A stretch of DNA of 64,000 nt from CALBPI01 sp039033995 (GCA_039033995.1 JBCCBP010000015.1:7028-71027); one strand, 5' to 3'. Positions 46,051-55,400 are shown, counted from the first letter of the stretch. Notes: a model not told the origin generated them from the sequence alone. Made by a program: numbers and translations.

Positions 46051-48486
46051 TCAGTTACCGGCATCGCGGATAATCCTGAAACCGATGTCGTCGCGCGGTT
46101 CTGAAATCCCTTCGCGATACGCCAGGCGCAATCGCGAGATATTGGCGCTGCGCCAACTGGCACCACGAATGGTATGCACTGTCCCTTTGGCAGGGCCACG
46201 GTAGTCTATTAATGGACCATCCACGCTCGGATTAATTTCGTAGATATCGTGCATCCACTCCGCCACATTGCCATCGAGATCGAACAAACCCGCTGCATTA
46301 GCCGCGAAGCTACCAACCGGCGCCGAGGCCGGGAAGCTATCGCGGTATCCATTTAAACGATTGTCCAACAGTGATTCCGCGCTGTCATCGGCGATGTTGG
46401 CTGTTTTTTCCGGGGGCGGCAGGGCATCACCCCAACCAAAGCGTCTCGGATTGCCCGGTCGCCCCGCATATCTTGTGATCCACACCCACTCTGCCTCCGT
46501 CGGCAAGCGATACCCATCGACCCGTTCGTCGACCGGTGAGAGCTCACCAAACTCCCCCACATACGCGGGCGTGAGGCCCTCTTTTTCACTCAGCCAATTG
46601 CAGTACGCCGCTGCATCCTGCCAACTAACGTTGACGACTGGATTGCGATCGCCGGCTAGTGACGCATATACATCGCCACGTGAGTCGTGATTGCGCCTAA
46701 ACGCGGCGAACTGCCGGTTGGTGACTTCCTGTGTCGCGACATAAAATGCACGGGTGATACGAACGTCGCGTAGCGTTTCGTTGCTGCGTCGATCGGCCTC
46801 GCGTCGTGAACTCCCGCGTTGGAACGTGCCGCCACGAATGTAACGCATCGTGTGTTCATTGAAGACCGTAATTTCCTGGTCAATTTTCGCGAGTGCGACC
46901 TGCTCGGGTGTTTGCAGCCGCGCATCAACCGTTTGTGAGAAACCTGGCCGCGGTGTGACGACGGTCGTGTAATCCACATACCCCTGACGTGACACGCGGA
47001 TACGCTGTGGCTCCGCTGGCAGATCAGCTTGCACGGTACCACGGCCCAACTCGCGTCCATTCACGAAGACCACAGCATCCGTGGGTACAGTGCGAATAGT
47101 GATCTCACCGCGCCGTGCGCTCAAGTTAAGCGACAACGTATCCTGACTTGCCGCCGGTAAACTCACCCGACGCGTCACCGAGGCATAGCCTTGACGCGTT
47201 AATCGTAATTCGTAGCGACGATCCGGCTCCAATGCCAGTTTGATCGGCGTGCGTCCCTGGTACTGACCGTCGAGCGTAACGCTCGCTGCACTCGGTACCG
47301 ACGATACCGAGAGCAGTGCATCCGCCGGTTCAAACGTTACCGGAGCCGCACTGACCGATGTATTCGCGAACACGACATACGTTCGCTTGACCGGTTTGTA
47401 GCCATCGAGTTGGTACAGCACCTCATGCCGACCTTCCGCTAGCTCAATAGCGCCCGGTGTCGTTTCGGTAAGCGCCGCGCCATCGGCGACGGCAAACACG
47501 CTAGCACCGGCGGGCTCGGTCTGCACGTTGATCCTCGCTCGATCACTGATCAACGCCACATCGAGCTGCTGACGCTGTTGCAGCCCTGTCACGAGAATCT
47601 GATCCTGCCAATCAAGATAACCGGGGGCGGATACAGCCACATCGTAAGTCGCAGGTAACAAACCCTCGAAGCGAGCGGGCAGCGCTTGCTCGTACTGGTT
47701 ACCCTCGCTGTCAGTCAGCCGCACCGTGCCGCTCGCCGCCTGCGCCGACACGATCAATTTGCCGGGCAACGGTTGCTGCTCGAACAGCACACTGCCGAGT
47801 GAGCTATCGACATCGATGTCTCTCGTTAGATCTGCATAGCCTGCAGAGCGCAATCGCACGCGATGTACACCCGGTCGTAACAGCCAACGCCCGGCCACCG
47901 GAATACTCAAACCAGGCCCTTCAATTACGATACTGTCCGGTGTCGCGGGCAGCGTTTCGATGCGCAGCGACACAGCGGTGGTCAACCACCAGACGGCGGC
48001 GACCAACACAGCCAACGCGCTCGCCGCGATCACACCAACGGTACGTGAACGCTGCTCCGGCTGCACGGCCGCTGTGGCGGGCTGCCAATCTGCTGCGGTC
48101 AGAATGTCGTCGGCTTCCTGCGTCTGAAGCTGCGGCGGCTGCGTCGTAAATGCGCCGGCACGACTGTCCTGATCGAGCGCCACGACGTGATCGTCCATCG
48201 TGACTTGCAGATTCAAGCCAAACACCTCGATCTGTTGGCCCGGTTTCAAAAAGGTATTGCCGGTCAGCGACTCGCCGTCCAATGTCACCGGCGACGGTTT
48301 CAGTAAAGGCTGGATGAACACATTGCCCTGCAACAGGTCGAGCTGTGCGAGCGTCTGACCGCCCGGCCCTGCCAGTCGGATATCAGCAGCGCTCGCTGTG
48401 CCAATGACAACAGGAAACTGAGCATGCTCGAAGCGGATCTCCGAGCCTCCGTGCCGCCATATCAAGGTATCGATTGCATTACTCAT
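46051..48486 (-). CDS. Membrane protein: FHA-like, PEGA repeats and non-catalytic FGE-fold domain
   Basis: The protein has 811 residues. A cytoplasmic FHA-like domain (about 5-100; VVIGTASAADIRL) lacks clear phosphate-binding residues. One membrane helix (149-171) is followed by several PEGA-type beta modules (about 175-540), then a formylglycine-generating-enzyme fold (547-811) with YRLPTEAEW, LDGNVAEWMHD and TIRGASWRSANISRL. The two catalytic cysteines of true FGEs are absent at that last motif, so it is probably a binding module. The topology puts the FGE-fold part in the periplasm. Its start overlaps the kinase stop by 4 nt. Confidence 0.88.
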   Translation of the reverse strand: MSNAIDTLIWRHGGSEIRFEHAQFPVVIGTASAADIRLAGPGGQTLAQLDLLQGNVFIQPLLKPSPVTLDGESLTGNTFLKPGQQIEVFGLNLQVTMDDHVVALDQDSRAGAFTTQPPQLQTQEADDILTAADWQPATAAVQPEQRSRTVGVIAASALAVLVAAVWWLTTAVSLRIETLPATPDSIVIEGPGLSIPVAGRWLLRPGVHRVRLRSAGYADLTRDIDVDSSLGSVLFEQQPLPGKLIVSAQAASGTVRLTDSEGNQYEQALPARFEGLLPATYDVAVSAPGYLDWQDQILVTGLQQRQQLDVALISDRARINVQTEPAGASVFAVADGAALTETTPGAIELAEGRHEVLYQLDGYKPVKRTYVVFANTSVSAAPVTFEPADALLSVSSVPSAASVTLDGQYQGRTPIKLALEPDRRYELRLTRQGYASVTRRVSLPAASQDTLSLNLSARRGEITIRTVPTDAVVFVNGRELGRGTVQADLPAEPQRIRVSRQGYVDYTTVVTPRPGFSQTVDARLQTPEQVALAKIDQEITVFNEHTMRYIRGGTFQRGSSRREADRRSNETLRDVRITRAFYVATQEVTNRQFAAFRRNHDSRGDVYASLAGDRNPVVNVSWQDAAAYCNWLSEKEGLTPAYVGEFGELSPVDERVDGYRLPTEAEWVWITRYAGRPGNPRRFGWGDALPPPEKTANIADDSAESLLDNRLNGYRDSFPASAPVGSFAANAAGLFDLDGNVAEWMHDIYEINPSVDGPLIDYRGPAKGTVHTIRGASWRSANISRLRLAYREGISEPRDDIGFRIIRDAGN

Positions 48487-50804
48487 ATCGGTGTGTCACA
48501 AGCCACGATGATCGTCGGTACAGGTTGATCGGCAGCGACGCGAAACTGAACGCGCTTATCGACATAGCCCCGTCGCCGGCCGACGGCTGTGTAAACCCCA
48601 GGCCGCAAACGCAGCTCCTTTTGCTGGAACGTACCGAGCCGCTCTACGCGCAGCACATCGACGTTGGTCTGCCCGTCGGACTGCAGAACGACCGGGCGTG
48701 GCACCGCTGCAACGGTCAGCGCGGTAGTTAACGCATCGATCTGTGCGGTCAACGCTGGGCCGCGTGGCGTTAGTGCCTCCATCTGTGTGAGCAGCGCCGC
48801 CGTATCGCGAAGGGTTTGCGTATCGCTCAACTGATCAGTATTTGTCAGGATCCGCGTTGCACGATCACGCAGCGCGATGCGGCTGCGCACACGCGACACA
48901 CCCTGACGCGCCGGGTCCAGGCTGCCATCGATTTCCAATACCGCTTCGTATCGCTCCAGCGCGTCGGTCCAGGCCTCTTCCGACTCGAGATTCGCCCCCG
49001 ACTCCATCAGGCCATTGATGCGCTCAAGACGCTGTGCGAGTCGCACCTGTGTCAAGCCATCCTGCGGGCCGCGATCAGAGGGACGCAGCAAGCGTGCGCT
49101 CTCGAAGGCCGCGGTGGCAACGGCGAACTGCCCGTCGTCAAGCGCCTGAAAACCACGCGACATAGTTTGCTGGAACTCAATGCCCGTGAGCGCGTCATCG
49201 ATACGCGTCAGTGCGGTTTGCGCCGGCAACCATTCGGCGTCGAGTGTCAGCGCCTGTTGATACGCCGCGCGCGCGGTATTGAGATCACCGTCTCGTTCCG
49301 CGATATCGCCGAGCGCCATCTGCTGCAACACCTCATCCAGATTTTCAGCACGCGCCAGACCGGCCGTGGCAAGTTCGTCGCCGGGCGTGATCGCCAGCGC
49401 CAGTTTGAAAGCTTGAATCGCCACGACGGAATTTTCGTCGAGCAACGCCTGGTCACCGTCGCGCATGGCCTGCTCGAACACATCGTTGACCTGCTCCGTC
49501 AATGGACGCAACAAAGCCAGCGACTCGTTGTAGCGAGCGGTTGCCTGAGCGTAGTCAGCCGCCAGATAGGCGGTGTCGCCACGTTCATATACGGCGATGC
49601 CTTGTTCGTATGCCGCACCAGCCCACTGGTCAGCGGCGCGTTGCTCCAACACTTTAAGCACAGACAACAACTGCCCAAGTATCTCCTCGCTTTGCGCACG
49701 AGCCTCAAGCCGGTCTTGTTCCGACAAGACCGGTGTCACAGGGTCCTCGGGGACTACCTCGGGCTCCACAGGCTCCGGCGTGCCGGTTTGTTGTGTCACA
49801 ACAGGTTGCCCGACATTGTCACTGTCTGCGGCCAACCAGCGAAGCGCCAAGGTAAAGATGACGGCGAACACCGCGATCACACCGAGCCCGATCATCAACT
49901 GGCGAATACTAACTCCGTCGGCTTCATCGGTCTTTGGTGCCGGTGCATTCTCGAAGGCGCCGTGCGGCAGCGGCGTCAGCGGTGGCTTGCCACTCGCAAT
50001 TACAGCTGCGGGTCGGCGTACCGCGATGTTGAGTTGTTGCAAGTCAACCTGACCGCGTTCGATCGAAGCCTGAGCCAGCGCATCGCGCACAGCTGTCATC
50101 GGCGGACGCAATGCCACAGGTTGAAATACACGGCGCAACAACTCGACGATCGCCAGCGGCAGATCACCACGCTCGCGGCTATCCGGGTCTCCGGTCGCCA
50201 ATTCGACCATAACGCGTCCAATCGCATAGACATCGTCACTCGCCGCCAACGGCGCGCCGTCGGCACGTTCGGGGCTTGCATAAGCGGCAGTGCCTGCGTC
50301 GCGCGGTGTATTGGCCGAGGCATCGTCCACAATCGTCGCAGCACCGTAGTCGGCGAGGTAGGCCACACCCTGTCGATTCAGTAACAGATTGCTCGGCTTG
50401 ATATCACCGTGTACGACGCCTTTACGATGCCAGTAGATAAGCGTATCGATCATCACCAACAGAGGCGGGCCCCAGACGGTGAGTGGCTGCTTGCACAAAT
50501 CACCGAAGTCGGTGCCATCGATATACTGCATGGCATACGCCGGGCGCGCACCCGGATGCCATCCCAGGCCGCGCACGGTGTGCGGATGATTGAGTGCCCG
50601 TGCGATGTGCCATTCTTGCTCGAAAGCCGCCTGTGTCGCGTCGCGTTCTGCAGCATTGGCGTCCAGGATTTTCAGTGCGACGGAGATGTCCGCACGCGTA
50701 TCGTGCGCGAGCCATACCTCGGTCGTCGCACCGGTATGCAGTCGCTCGCTCAGTACGTAGCGATCAGCAAATCGCTCCTTGTCGTGTACAGCATTCGATC
50801 GCAT
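48483..50804 (-). CDS. Membrane Ser/Thr protein kinase with periplasmic TPR and PEGA-like parts
   Basis: The protein has 773 residues. The kinase domain (about 15-265) has Lys45 in VALKIL, HGDIKPSN (132-139; Gly in place of Arg, a non-RD kinase) and DYG (152-154) in place of DFG. The glycine loop (RLHTGATTEVW) is weak, so activity is reduced or atypical. A Pro-rich linker leads to one membrane helix (about 302-322), a TPR/helical region (about 370-690) and a PEGA-like end (about 700-773, RLRPGVYTAVGRRRGYVDKRV). The preceding lipoprotein gene's stop and this start share one base (TGATG). It is probably the transmembrane kinase of the complex. Confidence 0.9.
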   Translation of the reverse strand: MRSNAVHDKERFADRYVLSERLHTGATTEVWLAHDTRADISVALKILDANAAERDATQAAFEQEWHIARALNHPHTVRGLGWHPGARPAYAMQYIDGTDFGDLCKQPLTVWGPPLLVMIDTLIYWHRKGVVHGDIKPSNLLLNRQGVAYLADYGAATIVDDASANTPRDAGTAAYASPERADGAPLAASDDVYAIGRVMVELATGDPDSRERGDLPLAIVELLRRVFQPVALRPPMTAVRDALAQASIERGQVDLQQLNIAVRRPAAVIASGKPPLTPLPHGAFENAPAPKTDEADGVSIRQLMIGLGVIAVFAVIFTLALRWLAADSDNVGQPVVTQQTGTPEPVEPEVVPEDPVTPVLSEQDRLEARAQSEEILGQLLSVLKVLEQRAADQWAGAAYEQGIAVYERGDTAYLAADYAQATARYNESLALLRPLTEQVNDVFEQAMRDGDQALLDENSVVAIQAFKLALAITPGDELATAGLARAENLDEVLQQMALGDIAERDGDLNTARAAYQQALTLDAEWLPAQTALTRIDDALTGIEFQQTMSRGFQALDDGQFAVATAAFESARLLRPSDRGPQDGLTQVRLAQRLERINGLMESGANLESEEAWTDALERYEAVLEIDGSLDPARQGVSRVRSRIALRDRATRILTNTDQLSDTQTLRDTAALLTQMEALTPRGPALTAQIDALTTALTVAAVPRPVVLQSDGQTNVDVLRVERLGTFQQKELRLRPGVYTAVGRRRGYVDKRVQFRVAADQPVPTIIVACDTPI

Positions 50805-52063
50805 CAGCCAGCATCATTCTCGCCGTCGGACATGCGGCCATTGATGCCGATTCTTGGATCATCATCGAAGCCGGTTTCCTGAGCATTGATACGCCGCAAC
50901 AGTTCTCGCCATTGGTCATACTGCGCGGCGGCAGTGCCGGTCAATCGCTGCGTCTGACCATCGACTTCAACCACCATCGGTGCCGCCAGTTGCCCGAAAG
51001 ACTCGGACAATTCCGAGATGGCCAACCGCTGCACCTTTGCCTCAGCTAACTGACCGAAAGCGCTGAAGGCAGTCTCGAGGCCGCCAGCGATCGCATAGTT
51101 TTTCAGCGTTGATCGAGTGCGTCGCTCGGTGCCACTATCGCCCGCGTCGCCACGACTGATCTCTGACGCTGCGGCGACCATGGCGACTCCCGCCAGACCA
51201 CGCAGTAACGCCGATCGCCGCAACCGCTGGTACTCGAGCTCAGACTCGCGTGACGCTTCTCGCCAATCCGCGTACGGCAGGGCGATGCCATAGTAGAAGT
51301 TGGCATAGTGCTCATTCAGCGTGTCTTGGAATAACGCATCGCGCGTTCGAATTTTTTCGAGGCGACGCGCCATCGGGTCATCCGGTGCGGGCAAGCGCAC
51401 AACCGTCAGCTGGCCACGTCCGTCTTCCTCGACGTAGTCACCAAACGCGGTGGGTGCCATGTCTGCATAAAACTTCAGGCGCGCGGTGCGCCGAAGACGC
51501 TCGATATCATCCGAACCGAGAGTCTGATAGTGCTCGTAGAGGTCATTCGCAAATTCGTTAAAAATATTCTGGTAAGGGTCCAGACGTCTGTCGCGGTCAC
51601 GTCCGTAGTCATTGCGATCGGTACGCGTCTGATAGCGCCGCTGAAACCAGCGATCACCACTCACATCACGCGCATAGAGTTGTATGTCGACGCGATTGCC
51701 ATCCGAGTGGCGAATCGTGCCACCAACCATAACATCCGCAACGACCTGGTCACTCGGTACAACACGAACCGCACCCCAATGGCCGGTCGACTGTAACGTG
51801 CTCTTCAGGTGATACGGAAAATAGCGCGCCTCGGCGCGGCGAATATCGGGATAAACATCGTCGGCCAATTTCTTATCAGGCCCGGGTAAGCCCGCATCGA
51901 GTTCCAGAATACCGATGTCAAGCAACTCGGATTCCGCGACTGCGTCGGGCTCGCGAGTCAAATCGATATCCGGTGCAATGTAGTCTTTGGTCGCACAACC
52001 GGTCAGCGCCAGTAAGGTGGCAACCAGCCCTACTCTGATAACGTCAAATGTGTACCTCACCAT
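50804..52063 (-). CDS. Lipoprotein of unknown function
   Basis: The 419-residue lipoprotein has a lipobox LALTGC (Cys about 23). Residue +2 is Ala, so it is probably outer-membrane sorted. The domain about 45-150 (ARYFPYHLKSTLQSTGHWGAVRVV, then VADVMVGGTIRHSDGNRVDI) looks like the alpha/beta fold of CsgG/PelC-type lipoproteins; this is a weak fold impression. A helical part follows, with a hydrophobic stretch LLRGLAGVAMVAAASE. ATG at 52063 has AAAGGA upstream. It sits inside the kinase/vWA operon. Confidence 0.75.
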   Translation of the reverse strand: MVRYTFDVIRVGLVATLLALTGCATKDYIAPDIDLTREPDAVAESELLDIGILELDAGLPGPDKKLADDVYPDIRRAEARYFPYHLKSTLQSTGHWGAVRVVPSDQVVADVMVGGTIRHSDGNRVDIQLYARDVSGDRWFQRRYQTRTDRNDYGRDRDRRLDPYQNIFNEFANDLYEHYQTLGSDDIERLRRTARLKFYADMAPTAFGDYVEEDGRGQLTVVRLPAPDDPMARRLEKIRTRDALFQDTLNEHYANFYYGIALPYADWREASRESELEYQRLRRSALLRGLAGVAMVAAASEISRGDAGDSGTERRTRSTLKNYAIAGGLETAFSAFGQLAEAKVQRLAISELSESFGQLAAPMVVEVDGQTQRLTGTAAAQYDQWRELLRRINAQETGFDDDPRIGINGRMSDGENDAG

Positions 52064-52088
52064 GTGGTTCCTTTACCGATCAATCTGA

Positions 52089-53150
52089 TCAGAGCCCTGT
52101 GTATTTGCGGTATTCGTCCCACAACTTCTCGCGGATGACCGGGTCCTCTTCGGCTTGCGCCGCTTCCCGCAGCTGGCGCGCGACAATATCGTCATTGGTC
52201 GGTGGCGGTATGTCTTCAGGCGTTCGCTCGCCGATCACTTCGTCCGGCACCGATGCCACCGATGCGTCACCACCACCGTTGCCGCCGCCACCACCGCCGC
52301 CATTGCCGTCATTGGCAGCGCCTTCATTGGCGACGATCACGCCACCACCAGAGCGTCCAGATCCACCGCTGCCTTGTGGTGCACCGCCAGGAAGCTCGCG
52401 ATTGACCTGAGTCACTTCTTCTTGTTCTCCGGCAATAACGCCCTCGAAGTCTTCGATAGATTTTTCGAATTCATCGTCAAGACCGCCGTTACCGCCCGGT
52501 CCCGATCCGGCGCCGGTACCTGAGCCTCCACCAGTGCCATTCGGTCCGCTGCCGTCGCTAGATGTGCCGGTGCCGTTGGATCCGTCGCCAGATGTGCCGG
52601 TGCCGTCGGATCCGTCGCTGCCACTTCCATTGCGGTCACCATCGCCGCCGCCACTACCCGATCCGCCAGGCAGGCCGACACCCGGCATACCGACGCCGGG
52701 CACGCCAACGCCAGGAAAACCGACACCACCGATGCCTGGGCCACCAATGCCCCCGGAGGTACCAACGCCGCCACCGGTATTACCGCTGCCGGTACTACCA
52801 CCGGACGTGCCACCCCCGGTACTACCGCCGGATGTGCCACCACCGGTACTACCACCCGACGTGCCACCCCCGGTACTGCCACCGCCGGCGCTGCCACCGG
52901 GCAAACCGGCGCCACCCGAGCTGCCACTACTGCCCCCAGCGCCGCCTGAGCTACCGCCAGGGAGACCGCCACCGCCGGAACTGCCCGAACTACCGCCGGA
53001 ACTGCCGCTGCTGCCTTGATTGCCGCCTGATGATGGTGGCGGCGACGAAGATGCGCACGCGACCATGAGAACCGCCGCTGAGGTGAGCGCGGTTATCTTC
53101 AACCAACGAGTGACTATTGGGTTTTTTCGACTATTTATAGCATCGCCCAT
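52089..53150 (-). CDS. Gly/Ser/Thr-rich low-complexity lipoprotein
   Basis: The 353-residue lipoprotein has a lipobox LMVAC (Cys about 32). Most of residues 38-220 is repeats of Gly with Ser, Thr or Pro: GGSS/GSSGG runs, tandem GGGTSGGST units and VGxPGVGxPG units. The C-terminal part has an ordinary acidic segment (about 225-250, DDEFEKSIEDFEGVI) and a helical end (REKLWDEYRKYTGL). It may be a flexible tether spanning the cell wall or an outer-surface protein. The repeats give long false frames on both strands, which I ignored. Confidence 0.75.
   Translation of the reverse strand: MGDAINSRKNPIVTRWLKITALTSAAVLMVACASSSPPPSSGGNQGSSGSSGGSSGSSGGGGLPGGSSGGAGGSSGSSGGAGLPGGSAGGGSTGGGTSGGSTGGGTSGGSTGGGTSGGSTGSGNTGGGVGTSGGIGGPGIGGVGFPGVGVPGVGMPGVGLPGGSGSGGGDGDRNGSGSDGSDGTGTSGDGSNGTGTSSDGSGPNGTGGGSGTGAGSGPGGNGGLDDEFEKSIEDFEGVIAGEQEEVTQVNRELPGGAPQGSGGSGRSGGGVIVANEGAANDGNGGGGGGGNGGGDASVASVPDEVIGERTPEDIPPPTNDDIVARQLREAAQAEEDPVIREKLWDEYRKYTGL
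52791..52871. repeat. Three tandem 27-bp units inside the Gly-rich lipoprotein gene
   Basis: Units begin at 52791, 52818 and 52845, each starting GGTACTACC on the plus strand and differing by a few third-position bases; degenerate copies flank them. Each encodes a 9-residue GGGTSGGST-type unit. Copy number probably varies between strains by slippage. Confidence 0.8.
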
Positions 53151-53294
53151 TGCGGGTTCCTCACAGAAAGCGGCATGGTCTGAAAAATTAGACCCGTTAA
53201 CTCATTAGAGTCTTTCAGCGTGCGTATGGTTCAAGTGAGCGCGCGCCAAATTCCCTGACGTCGAAGGCTTAGCCTACCAGAATGTGGCCAGCCG

Positions 53295-54131
53295 TTAATC
53301 GGGTTTGCGATACAGAATTATCGCAAGATCGTCGGCCTTGCCTGGCACTGTCTGATCCTGACGCAACATACGTCGATGGGTTCGATCCACAAGCCGATCA
53401 ACGGCGGTAGCAATCTGACCGCGCCGCATGATGTCCGTAATTTCATCCGTGAAAAGATTATCTGTGAGACCGTCGGACGCGAGCAGCACGCTATCGTGGC
53501 GGGCCAACTTAATCGGCGATCCAACCTCGATCATCATTTCATGGGTACCGACGAAATTGGAAACGACGTGACGCTCCGGGTGGAACATTGCGTCCTGCTC
53601 ATTCAAGAAGCCGGCTGCGAGTGCGAATCCGACGGGAGAATGTGCCACCGTGTGCAATTTGACAGTGCTGCGCTGTCCGGTGATCAGCGCCACGCTATCG
53701 CCGACATGGAACACACGCGCCATGCGTCCCGCAATAGCAACCGCGGTTAGCGTGCATGCTGCGCCGCGCGTCTCGGCGACGACCGCCTGATTGGCGATGT
53801 CCATGGCGTGGATCACGGCGCTTCTGAGCTCATCGCCCTCGTTCGGTACAGACAGGATCTGGTCCCGCATCGTTTGTAGCGCCAGACGGGCTGCGCGTCG
53901 CCCGCCTTGAATGCCGCCTGCACCGTCCGCAACGGCCAGCACACAACGATCGTCATCGAGTTCGATGACCAGTAAGCTATCCTGATTGTCGACAGATTTG
54001 TCGGGCGATATGGAGCAATACAGTTCGGCCGTACCGCCGCCGACGGCGACACTGAAACGATCGGGCCCGTCTTGCTCGGGTACGAGTTTGCCAGCACTGA
54101 ACTCCTGTGGTTCCGGTGGATGTATATTCAT
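53295..54131 (-). CDS. PP2C-family protein phosphatase of the vWA/channel locus
   Basis: This 278-residue Ser/Thr phosphatase has PP2C motifs in order: DNQDS, AVADGAGGIQGGRRAA, TAVAIAG, FHVGDSVALI, LASDGLTDNL and the final acidic DDLAI. All metal-site aspartates that I can place are present. It lies between the kinase (238 nt upstream) and the Gly-rich lipoprotein (144 nt downstream). It is not closely similar to the phosphatase at 15899-16726. It probably opposes the two non-RD kinases of this locus. Confidence 0.92.
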   Translation of the reverse strand: MNIHPPEPQEFSAGKLVPEQDGPDRFSVAVGGGTAELYCSISPDKSVDNQDSLLVIELDDDRCVLAVADGAGGIQGGRRAARLALQTMRDQILSVPNEGDELRSAVIHAMDIANQAVVAETRGAACTLTAVAIAGRMARVFHVGDSVALITGQRSTVKLHTVAHSPVGFALAAGFLNEQDAMFHPERHVVSNFVGTHEMMIEVGSPIKLARHDSVLLASDGLTDNLFTDEITDIMRRGQIATAVDRLVDRTHRRMLRQDQTVPGKADDLAIILYRKPD

Positions 54132-54369
54132 AGAATCAACGCATGATGTTGTTGATTAGCGCCAATACTCATTCACCGACTCCAGACACGTGTCACCCAA
54201 GCTATAACGACAGAGTCTCAGGCCCTGTCGTATCTGCCGGGCACTTCCCCAAGGGTGCCCGACAGCCAAACAATACCGCATCTGCGCCGATATTGGTTAA
54301 AAGCACCCACAAACTACGAGATTGGCAGCCAACCGCGGTGTGTACCAGCCGGATCAAACCACGTCCCTG

Positions 54370-55149
54370 TTACAGCGCATCGAATGCGCGTTGTGTCGCC
54401 GTCAACATCTGGCCGGCGTCCCGATAACGTCGTCGTGGATCTGGCTGTAACGCTTTGCGTAGCACCTGCACAAACGACTTGTTGGTCCGCGCCAGAACAC
54501 GGTCGAGTCGAGGCGGTGGCCAGTCGAACGGATACTCTGGCAGCCGACCACTAAACAACCGGTACAACACAAGACCGAGCGAAAAGACATCGGACGCAAA
54601 GCGCGGTTTACCGAGCGCCTGCTCCGGCGCAATGTAATCGATCGTGCCAGAGCCGCTGCCCTGCACTGTGCGTTTGGCGACTTTCGAAAAACCGAAGTCG
54701 GCAAGTTTCAGCGTTAGCGGAGAAAACAAGATGAAGTTCTCGGGTTTGATGTCGCAGTGAATGACACCCACGCCGTGTGCAAAGGCGAGACCCCGCAGTG
54801 CCTGCAATGACAACTCGATGGCTCGCGCGTTGCCGATGCGTCGCTCCATGCGCTCGGCCAACGACTGCTCACCCAGTGGCATCGCGATAACAAAACAATC
54901 GCCGACAAAGTCAGCGTTCGCGACGCGAAGTATGTTGTCGTGATCGAGCTTACTTGCGATACGAACCTCACTCACAAAATCGGATACATCGTCGAGCAAA
55001 CGCGTGCGCAGGTGCGGCACTTTCAACGCGACCGGTTGTTGTTGGACCGTGTCTGTCGCCTCGTAAACGGTCGCGAGCGGACCTTTCGCCAGCCGCGCCT
55101 TGATGCGATATTTGCCGACGCGCTGGCGTGCTCTGAATTGCTGGACCAT
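54370..55149 (-). CDS. Soluble Ser/Thr protein kinase (non-RD)
   Basis: The 259-residue protein is almost only a kinase domain with no membrane part. Lys43 (VALKVP), Glu61, HCDIKPEN (131-138; Cys in place of Arg), DFG (151-153) and IAPEQA are present. The glycine loop AKGPLATVYE is partly degenerate but keeps its Val. It is probably active without activation-loop phosphorylation, as in other non-RD kinases. It is the first gene of the minus-strand block that runs down to the OmpA gene. The 238-nt gap after it (54132-54369) shows no further gene. Confidence 0.92.
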   Translation of the reverse strand: MVQQFRARQRVGKYRIKARLAKGPLATVYEATDTVQQQPVALKVPHLRTRLLDDVSDFVSEVRIASKLDHDNILRVANADFVGDCFVIAMPLGEQSLAERMERRIGNARAIELSLQALRGLAFAHGVGVIHCDIKPENFILFSPLTLKLADFGFSKVAKRTVQGSGSGTIDYIAPEQALGKPRFASDVFSLGLVLYRLFSGRLPEYPFDWPPPRLDRVLARTNKSFVQVLRKALQPDPRRRYRDAGQMLTATQRAFDAL

Positions 55150-55400
55150 CTGTTAAGGATAGCGGAATTCAGACGGTGAAACCCGCGTCGAACGCAAACC
55201 AATATAGATCGGTGAACAGGCTGCCAGTCGCCGTGGCGACGATCGGGCAACCGTCGGTAGATCTGGCGTGACAAGCCCTCTGGTCGCCGAACATTCTTTC
55301 GACAAAGCGGTGTACACAACGCTTACGCGTCCCGCTGGCGCATCTGATCAGCTACGCCTGACGAAGTACTGACCAAGATTGATACACAAAGGAATCTGTC

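Noticed and set aside
48816..50384. 522-residue plus-strand frame antisense to the kinase-TPR gene
   Set aside because: The minus strand encodes clear kinase motifs over the same DNA; the plus frame is rich in Arg/His/Gln with no recognisable domain.
52412..53019. Long frames on both strands (186 aa minus, 161 aa plus) inside the Gly-rich lipoprotein gene
   Set aside because: They are Pro/Val/Ala or Pro-only repeats created by the GC-rich repeats of the real gene, which alone has a lipoprotein signal and a normal C-terminus.
40623..55149. Type VI secretion, Zorya or TerY-type defence system as the identity of the locus
   Set aside because: There are no sheath, tube, VgrG or baseplate genes, no Zorya helicase or nuclease partners and no Ter genes; only single component types are shared.
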